Below, piece by piece: positions 6,627 through 11,254 of a stretch of DNA of 11,254 nt; position 1 is the stretch's first letter, and every line of letters starts with the position of its first letter. The notes under the pieces are model-generated. The model had not been told where the DNA came from and ran no database searches. It saw only the letters and a program-made list of their open reading frames with translations. The translations under genes were made by a program, and so were the position numbers. The stretch covers positions 1 through 11,254 of the forward strand of contig JAUSOA010000018.1 of assembly GCA_030656435.1 (NCBI GenBank), in the 5' to 3' direction. This DNA comes from Acholeplasmataceae bacterium. Its GTDB lineage: Bacteria; Bacillota_I; Bacilli_A; Acholeplasmatales; Acholeplasmataceae.

Positions 6627-8420
6627 ATGAATAAATTAGCTTTATGGCACAACGCCAAGTCGGAGTTCTCTTACGCTTATGATAAAGAGACACTCCATAT
6701 AACAGTAAGAACTGCAAAAAATGATATCGATAATGTCCAAATTATTTATGGAGATCCATTCTCATGGGGTGGAGATCAATTTGGAAATCCGTTATGGAAA
6801 CATGACAAACTCACAATGAAACGTCGTTATCAAACTGACGACTTCGATTTTTATTTTATTGAAATTAAACCACCATACTTAAGAACCAAGTATGCTTTTT
6901 TACTTGAGGCAAATCAAAAGACCTTTGTTTTCGGTTCAAAGAGAGTTCGTGAAGTAAGTGATGAATCGAAGTTATATGAAAAATTTGATTTAAGTGAATA
7001 TTATAATTTCCCCTTTTTGAATCATGAGGACCTACATCATACTCCTTCTTGGGTCAAGGATACGGTCTGGTATCAAATATTCCCTGATAGATTCAATAGT
7101 TCTAGAAATTTAAGCCATCTCAAATGGGGTAAGCTTCCTGTTCATAACAATGAGTTTTATGGTGGAGATCTATTAGGTGTTATTGAAAAGCTTCCTTATC
7201 TAAGTGACTTAGGTATAACAGGAATTTATTTTACACCTATCTTTTTAGCTCCAACAGCTCACAAGTATGATACAACCGATTATTTTCTAATTGATCCCCA
7301 GTTTGGTACGAATGAAGATTTTGGAATGCTAGTGAATAAAGCTCATGAATTGGGTATTAAGGTGATGCTTGATGGTGTATTCAATCACTGTGGATATGAT
7401 CATCCATTTTTCCAAGATGTAGTCAAAAATGGAGAGAACTCTATCTATAAAGATTGTTTTTACATCGATAAATTTCCTGTAATTAATTTCCCTTTAAATA
7501 GCCTTGGTAAGCCAATAAACTATCATGGAATAGAACTCAATTTAAAGACGTTTGCATTCACACCACATATGCCAAAGTGGAATACATCTAACCCGATTGC
7601 AGAAAAGCATTTGCTTGACTGTATTCGATTTTGGATTGAAAAATATGATATCGACGGTTGGAGACTTGATGTCTCTAACGAGATATCTCATGACTTTTTA
7701 AGACAAATTAAGAAAGTATCAAGACAAGCAAAAAAAGATACTTTCATCTTAGGAGAAAACTGGGATTCTTCTTATCCTTGGCTTCATGGAGACCAATTGG
7801 ACTCAGTGATGAACTATGATCTTTCCTATCCTATATGGAAATATTTGGAGAACCAAATGGATTTGAATACCTTTAAAAATGTTGTGACTACATATCTTGC
7901 TACGACTCCGAAAAACGTCATGGAAAATATGTTTAATCTAGTAGGTTCACATGATACTATTCGAATAAAAAGAAGATTAAACGATGATGCAAGACGTGTT
8001 AAATTAAGTTATCTTCTCATGTTTTTATCAGCAGGTGCACCAAATATTTATTATGGTGATGAGATTGGAATTACTGGAGAACATGACCCTGACAATAGAC
8101 GTTGTATGCTTTGGAAGCCAAACGAACAAGATTTTAATTTTAAAGACTTCACAAAAAAATTGATTCAGCTTAGAGAAACCCATCCTTCATTTAATGATTA
8201 TGATTATCACTTTATCGACTCAGATATCTTAATGTTTGAAAAATCTAAAAATGAAGATAAAATATTAGTCATTATCAATAATGGAAAACAAATAAAAATC
8301 ACTGTAAATCCTTTAATATCTGGAGAGTATACTGATTTATTTACTAACAAAAAAGTTCGACTTTATGATACAATCATGTTAGAAGAGTACCAATTTCTAC
8401 TTCTTCAGAAGGAGGACTAA
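6627..8420 (+). CDS. Neopullulanase / cyclomaltodextrinase / maltogenic amylase (GH13_20)
   Basis: Hydrolyses cyclodextrins, pullulan-type and branched maltodextrins; without a signal peptide it should act in the cytoplasm on imported or glycogen-derived dextrins. From the ATG it has 597 residues, normal for the family. The first ~120 residues look like the N-terminal CBM34-type beta domain involved in dimerisation. The catalytic barrel then begins (DTVWYQIFPDRF, 145-156) and carries region I DGVFNH (249-254), nucleophile D348 in GWRLDVSNE, acid/base E377 in LGENWD and stabiliser D443 in GSHDTIR. YYGDEIGITGEHDPDNRR (475-492) is a characteristic GH13_20 block. It has its own extended -10 promoter and operator, and its last codons contain the ribosome binding site of the LacI-family gene, with which it overlaps by 1-nt (TAATG) or abuts. 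The three activities of the group cannot be told apart by sequence. Confidence 0.93.
   Translation: MNKLALWHNAKSEFSYAYDKETLHITVRTAKNDIDNVQIIYGDPFSWGGDQFGNPLWKHDKLTMKRRYQTDDFDFYFIEIKPPYLRTKYAFLLEANQKTFVFGSKRVREVSDESKLYEKFDLSEYYNFPFLNHEDLHHTPSWVKDTVWYQIFPDRFNSSRNLSHLKWGKLPVHNNEFYGGDLLGVIEKLPYLSDLGITGIYFTPIFLAPTAHKYDTTDYFLIDPQFGTNEDFGMLVNKAHELGIKVMLDGVFNHCGYDHPFFQDVVKNGENSIYKDCFYIDKFPVINFPLNSLGKPINYHGIELNLKTFAFTPHMPKWNTSNPIAEKHLLDCIRFWIEKYDIDGWRLDVSNEISHDFLRQIKKVSRQAKKDTFILGENWDSSYPWLHGDQLDSVMNYDLSYPIWKYLENQMDLNTFKNVVTTYLATTPKNVMENMFNLVGSHDTIRIKRRLNDDARRVKLSYLLMFLSAGAPNIYYGDEIGITGEHDPDNRRCMLWKPNEQDFNFKDFTKKLIQLRETHPSFNDYDYHFIDSDILMFEKSKNEDKILVIINNGKQIKITVNPLISGEYTDLFTNKKVRLYDTIMLEEYQFLLLQKED
8409..8415 (+). 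promoter_or_regulatory. Ribosome binding site of the LacI-family gene
   Basis: AAGGAGG inside the last codons of the GH13_20 gene. It lies 4 nt before the ATG at 8420 and 7 nt before the ATG at 8423, which favours the second. Confidence 0.8.
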
Positions 8421-8422
8421 TG

Positions 8423-9394
8423 ATGAAGCCAACGATTCGTGATGTAGCGAAAAAGGCAAATGTTAGTGTATCAACCGTTTCTAGAGTCATTAACCAAAAG
8501 GGTTATGTACACGAGGATACAAAGGTTTTAGTGAGTAAGATTATTGAGGACTTAGGATTTATTCCAAATCAACTTGCTAGAAGCTTAACCAATAGAAGCT
8601 CAAAAATCATCGGAGTTATCGTTCCACATATCGGTCCTTCATTTTACGGCGAACTTCTTGAGGGTATTGAATCTCAGGCAGCTGCTTATGGATATAAAAT
8701 TAAGTTTTGCCATACACAAGATGATCCTGACCGTGAACTCGAGTATTTAAAGTTCTTCGAGCAATATAATATTGAAGGATTAATTATCGCATCTAACTTT
8801 TCAAACCGCGATAAACTAGTTGAACTCAATATCCCTGTTGTTACAGTCGATCATATTTTAGATGAAAATATACCATCAATCACCTCAGATAATGTCAAGG
8901 GTGGTGCATTAGCTGCGAAGAAATTAATTGAAACAGGTGCGAAAAATCTACTTATTTTTAGAGGTCCTTCATTTCTACTTACAACCATGGAAAGAACGAT
9001 TGGATTTTTAAATGAGTTAAAGCAACATGAATTGTATGCAGACATTTTTGATTTTGATTTAATCAATCCAGATTTTAAGCTCATCGAAGAAATTTTGAAA
9101 AATAATCCAAATGTCGATGGAATTTTCACATTCTCCGATACACTTGCTTTTGCGACATTAAATATTTTACAAAAGTTAGGTCGTAAGGTTCCTGATGATG
9201 TATCCTTGGTTGGATATGATAATACTCCATATTCTAAATGGATGACACCATCCATTACAACCATTCATCAATCTGTTAATTTCATGGGGAAACAATCATT
9301 TATCAATCTAACGAGATTGATTCGTGGAGTAGAATTAGAAAGTCTACATGACATTATCGATGTCAAATTAATTGAAAGAGAAACTACAAAATAA
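8423..9394 (+). CDS. LacI-family transcriptional regulator (maltodextrin-type)
   Basis: Sugar-responsive DNA-binding repressor, 323 residues. The N-terminal helix-turn-helix reads TIRDVAKKANVSVSTVSRV (residues 3-21), followed by the hinge helix PNQLARSLT (48-56), whose Leu is the residue that intercalates at a central CG of the operator in this family. The remainder is the periplasmic-binding-protein-like effector domain: KIIGVIVPHIGPSFYGELLEGIE, a second-lobe stretch VDGIFTFSDTLAFATL, and the usual C-terminal VPDDVSLVGYDNTPY. It is co-transcribed with the GH13_20 enzyme, and a matching operator lies in front of that gene and of the malL operon, so a MalR-like autoregulated repressor of this locus is the simplest reading. 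The effector sugar is unknown; a CcpA role is less likely given its linkage. The ATG at 8420 (one residue longer, overlapping the preceding TAA) is an alternative start. A strong terminator follows. Confidence 0.93.
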   Translation: MKPTIRDVAKKANVSVSTVSRVINQKGYVHEDTKVLVSKIIEDLGFIPNQLARSLTNRSSKIIGVIVPHIGPSFYGELLEGIESQAAAYGYKIKFCHTQDDPDRELEYLKFFEQYNIEGLIIASNFSNRDKLVELNIPVVTVDHILDENIPSITSDNVKGGALAAKKLIETGAKNLLIFRGPSFLLTTMERTIGFLNELKQHELYADIFDFDLINPDFKLIEEILKNNPNVDGIFTFSDTLAFATLNILQKLGRKVPDDVSLVGYDNTPYSKWMTPSITTIHQSVNFMGKQSFINLTRLIRGVELESLHDIIDVKLIERETTK

Positions 9395-9398
9395 AGAA

Positions 9399-9426
9399 AA
9401 CACCTCAAACGAGGTGTTATTTTTTT
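9399..9426. terminator. Bidirectional terminator between lacI-family gene and glgB
   Basis: Perfect 8-bp stem AACACCTC (9399-9406) / GAGGTGTT (9411-9418) with a 4-nt loop, followed on the plus strand by A and seven T (9420-9426). Read on the minus strand the same stem is followed by TT and then C, a weaker tail, after the glgB stop. It ends two convergent units; the glgB TAA (9419-9417) lies at the base of the stem. Confidence 0.88.
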
Positions 9427-11254
9427 ACGTGTCTTAAGATGATTCCTGATAAAGGTCCTAATTGCGGTTTGATGATGTAATTGAACTGATTTTTATCTTG
9501 TTTGATCGTTTTCAGTGGCTTGCCATTATATAGATCAGATCCAAAATATATCTCTTTATCGCTATTGAGTAATTCTTCATAGGTGCCATGATGCGGAACT
9601 CCGATTTCGTAGGATTCATGTACATTAGGAGTCATATTTAAGATTACAACTAACGTTTCTTTGTCACTTTTTCTAATGAATGCGAATACAGACTGTTCAG
9701 CATCATCAACGACAGACCATTCAAATCCCTTAGGATGGTGGTCATATTGGAATAATGCGTCATGATGACGGTAAACTTGTGCTAAATCCTTAAAGAAGCG
9801 ATTCGCCTTTTGATGTGCTGGAAAATCAAAGAGGTTCCAATCCAATTCCTTATTGAATGCCCATTCAGAAAAAGATGCGAATTCCTGACCCATGAATAGT
9901 AACTTCTTTCCTGGGTGTGTCATCCAAAGGGTAAGTAAGAGTCTCCAATTTGCCATTTTTTGGAAATAATCTCCTGGCATTTTGTTAACAAGTGAGCCTT
10001 TCATATGAACAACTTCATCGTGTGAAAAGGGCAGAACAAATTGCTCGTTAAAGGCGTATACGAGCCCAAAAGTGATTTTATCATGATGGAATTTTCGATG
10101 AATTGGATCTTCTTTAAAATAGCGTAAGACATCATTCATGAATCCCATATTCCATTTATAATTAAATCCCATACCACCAGTGGATACTGGGTGTGTTACA
10201 TAGGGATAATCTGTTGAATCTTCAGCCATAAATAATATGCGATCATCTTTTCCAAACAAATGAAAACTTGCTTGTCTTATAAAATTGATTGCATCCTGAT
10301 TGACACCTTTTTGTTTTATACCTAGATAATAGATTAGATTTGATACTGCATCAATTCGGTAGCCGTCAACATGGAAATAGTCCATCCAATAAGTTAGCGC
10401 AGAAAGCATAAAGCTTCTTGTTATTCCCTTAGAAAAATCTAGATTATCCGTTCCCCAAGTAACGTTTTCACGTCTATCCTTATCATTAAATTCATAGAGT
10501 GGAGTTCCATCAAAAAATGATAACCCGTGGGCATCTTTGCAAATATGACCAAGTACCCAATCAAAAATAACACCAATTCCTGCTTGATGCATACAATCGA
10601 TTAAATACATTAAATCCTTAGGTACTCCAAATCTCGATGTTGATGCAAAATAACCAGTTCCTTGGTAGCCCCAAGAATCATCTAACGGATACTCATAAAC
10701 AGGTAAAAATTCAACGTGCGTGAATCCTTGATCTAAAACGTATTTAATGAGTTCATCAACTATTTCATTATAGGGTTTAAATGCTCCAAACTTTCTTCTC
10801 CAAGAGCCTAAATGAACCTCATAGATTAGTAATGGTTGTTCATAGCTCTTCTTTTTTGAAAATATCCAGTTTGAATCATTCCAAGAATAGCCATCCATAT
10901 CGGTGACCTTAGAAGCGGTTTGTGGTCTTTCTTCTGCATAATGAGCAAAGGGATCCGCTTTAAAGATTGTTCTTCCTTTTGTTGTATGAATTTCGTATTT
11001 GTATGTTGCCCATTCATGATTTCCTAAAACTTCAATTCTAAAGAAACCCATATGATGGATTTTAGTTAAGACATGCTTCCATCCCTCATAATTATTGAAG
11101 CTTGCAATCAATCTGACTTCAACAGCATTTGGGGCATAGACAGTAAATTCAGTTGCGTAAATATCTCCGTTTTCATCTTTCAAAAGATGAGAGCCCATGA
11201 ATTCATGTAAATTTGATGCTCTACCGAGCAAAAACTCATTAACGTCATGATCTG
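9417..11254 (-). CDS. glgB: 1,4-alpha-glucan branching enzyme (N-terminus beyond window)
   Basis: Cuts alpha-1,4-glucan and rejoins the segment through an alpha-1,6 bond, building branched glycogen in the cytoplasm. The frame is open to the right edge. The last visible upstream codons (DHDVNEFLLGRASNLHEF) align with the start of known GlgB proteins and contain no ATG, so the true start lies just outside; the in-frame TTG at 11231 is internal. Counting from that TTG: CBM48 domain about 11-100; WGYQGTGYF (187-195); region I DWVLGHICKD (224-233), with Leu227 where most GlgB have Pro; nucleophile D294 in YRIDAVSN; acid/base E337 in FMAEDST; D405 in FSHDEVVH; NKMPGDYFQK and a C-terminal beta-sandwich ending LSGIILRHVKK. 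Strongly similar in layout to Bacillus GlgB. Probably a handful of residues are missing. Other glg genes, if clustered, would lie to the right. Confidence 0.96.
   Translation of the reverse strand, partial: DHDVNEFLLGRASNLHEFMGSHLLKDENGDIYATEFTVYAPNAVEVRLIASFNNYEGWKHVLTKIHHMGFFRIEVLGNHEWATYKYEIHTTKGRTIFKADPFAHYAEERPQTASKVTDMDGYSWNDSNWIFSKKKSYEQPLLIYEVHLGSWRRKFGAFKPYNEIVDELIKYVLDQGFTHVEFLPVYEYPLDDSWGYQGTGYFASTSRFGVPKDLMYLIDCMHQAGIGVIFDWVLGHICKDAHGLSFFDGTPLYEFNDKDRRENVTWGTDNLDFSKGITRSFMLSALTYWMDYFHVDGYRIDAVSNLIYYLGIKQKGVNQDAINFIRQASFHLFGKDDRILFMAEDSTDYPYVTHPVSTGGMGFNYKWNMGFMNDVLRYFKEDPIHRKFHHDKITFGLVYAFNEQFVLPFSHDEVVHMKGSLVNKMPGDYFQKMANWRLLLTLWMTHPGKKLLFMGQEFASFSEWAFNKELDWNLFDFPAHQKANRFFKDLAQVYRHHDALFQYDHHPKGFEWSVVDDAEQSVFAFIRKSDKETLVVILNMTPNVHESYEIGVPHHGTYEELLNSDKEIYFGSDLYNGKPLKTIKQDKNQFNYIIKPQLGPLSGIILRHVKK

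Noticed and set aside
8851..9264. Open frame of 137 codons on the minus strand opposite the LacI-family gene
   Set aside because: Entirely inside a well-conserved gene, low-complexity Ser/Lys-rich product, no ribosome binding site and no recognisable motif; a shadow frame.
11229..11231. TTG as the glgB start codon
   Set aside because: The reading frame continues upstream to the window edge with codons that match the expected GlgB N-terminus, and no ribosome binding site precedes the TTG.
1..11254. CRISPR arrays, insertion sequences, tRNA or rRNA genes
   Set aside because: No spaced direct repeats, transposase motifs, terminal repeats or tRNA/rRNA-like segments were seen on either strand; genes fill nearly all the sequence.

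Overview
The window looks like chromosomal DNA from an AT-rich, Gram-positive-type bacterium, most plausibly a Mollicutes relative that keeps the standard genetic code (Acholeplasma or a neighbouring lineage). The evidence is low-GC codon use, strong AAGGAGG ribosome binding sites, near-consensus TTGACA/TATAAT promoters, tight gene packing, and TGA used as a real stop (the GH13 gene at 4810-6510 ends in TGA inside an ATGA overlap with the next start). The genus is an inference; no rRNA or other taxonomic marker is present.

Layout. Positions 1-2285 hold two housekeeping genes on the minus strand: the first ~593 codons of leuS (it runs off the left edge just after KMSKS) and, upstream of it, acpP. 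Each has its own well-formed promoter, and a terminator hairpin separates them. Positions 2286-11254 are a carbohydrate locus. A minus-strand operon reads malL-like alpha-glucosidase (GH13_31) > malQ 4-alpha-glucanotransferase (GH77) > a GH5 beta-glucanase-like enzyme. Divergent from it, on the plus strand, is a neopullulanase/cyclomaltodextrinase-type GH13_20 enzyme followed by a LacI-family regulator. A bidirectional terminator then separates these from glgB (minus strand), whose first few codons lie beyond the right edge.

How it works together. None of the five sugar enzymes shows a signal peptide, so the set reads as cytoplasmic maltodextrin/glycogen metabolism. GlgB adds alpha-1,6 branches. 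The GH13_20 enzyme opens cyclic or branched dextrins. MalQ disproportionates maltooligosaccharides. The MalL-like enzyme trims short alpha-glucosides to glucose. Transporters, phosphorylase and the other glg genes are not in the window. The LacI-family gene probably controls the cluster: a cre/LacI-type operator sits between the two divergent promoters at 6567-6580, and a close copy (13 of 16 bases with the flanking AA) lies at 2211-2224, between the GH5 gene and acpP.

I see no novel defence, mobile or RNA system. The points worth a second look are regulatory (the repeated operator, a FabT-like palindrome before acpP, a hairpin on the malQ stop codon, an almost leaderless start for the GH13_20 gene) and the presence of a beta-glucan-type hydrolase in an alpha-glucan operon.
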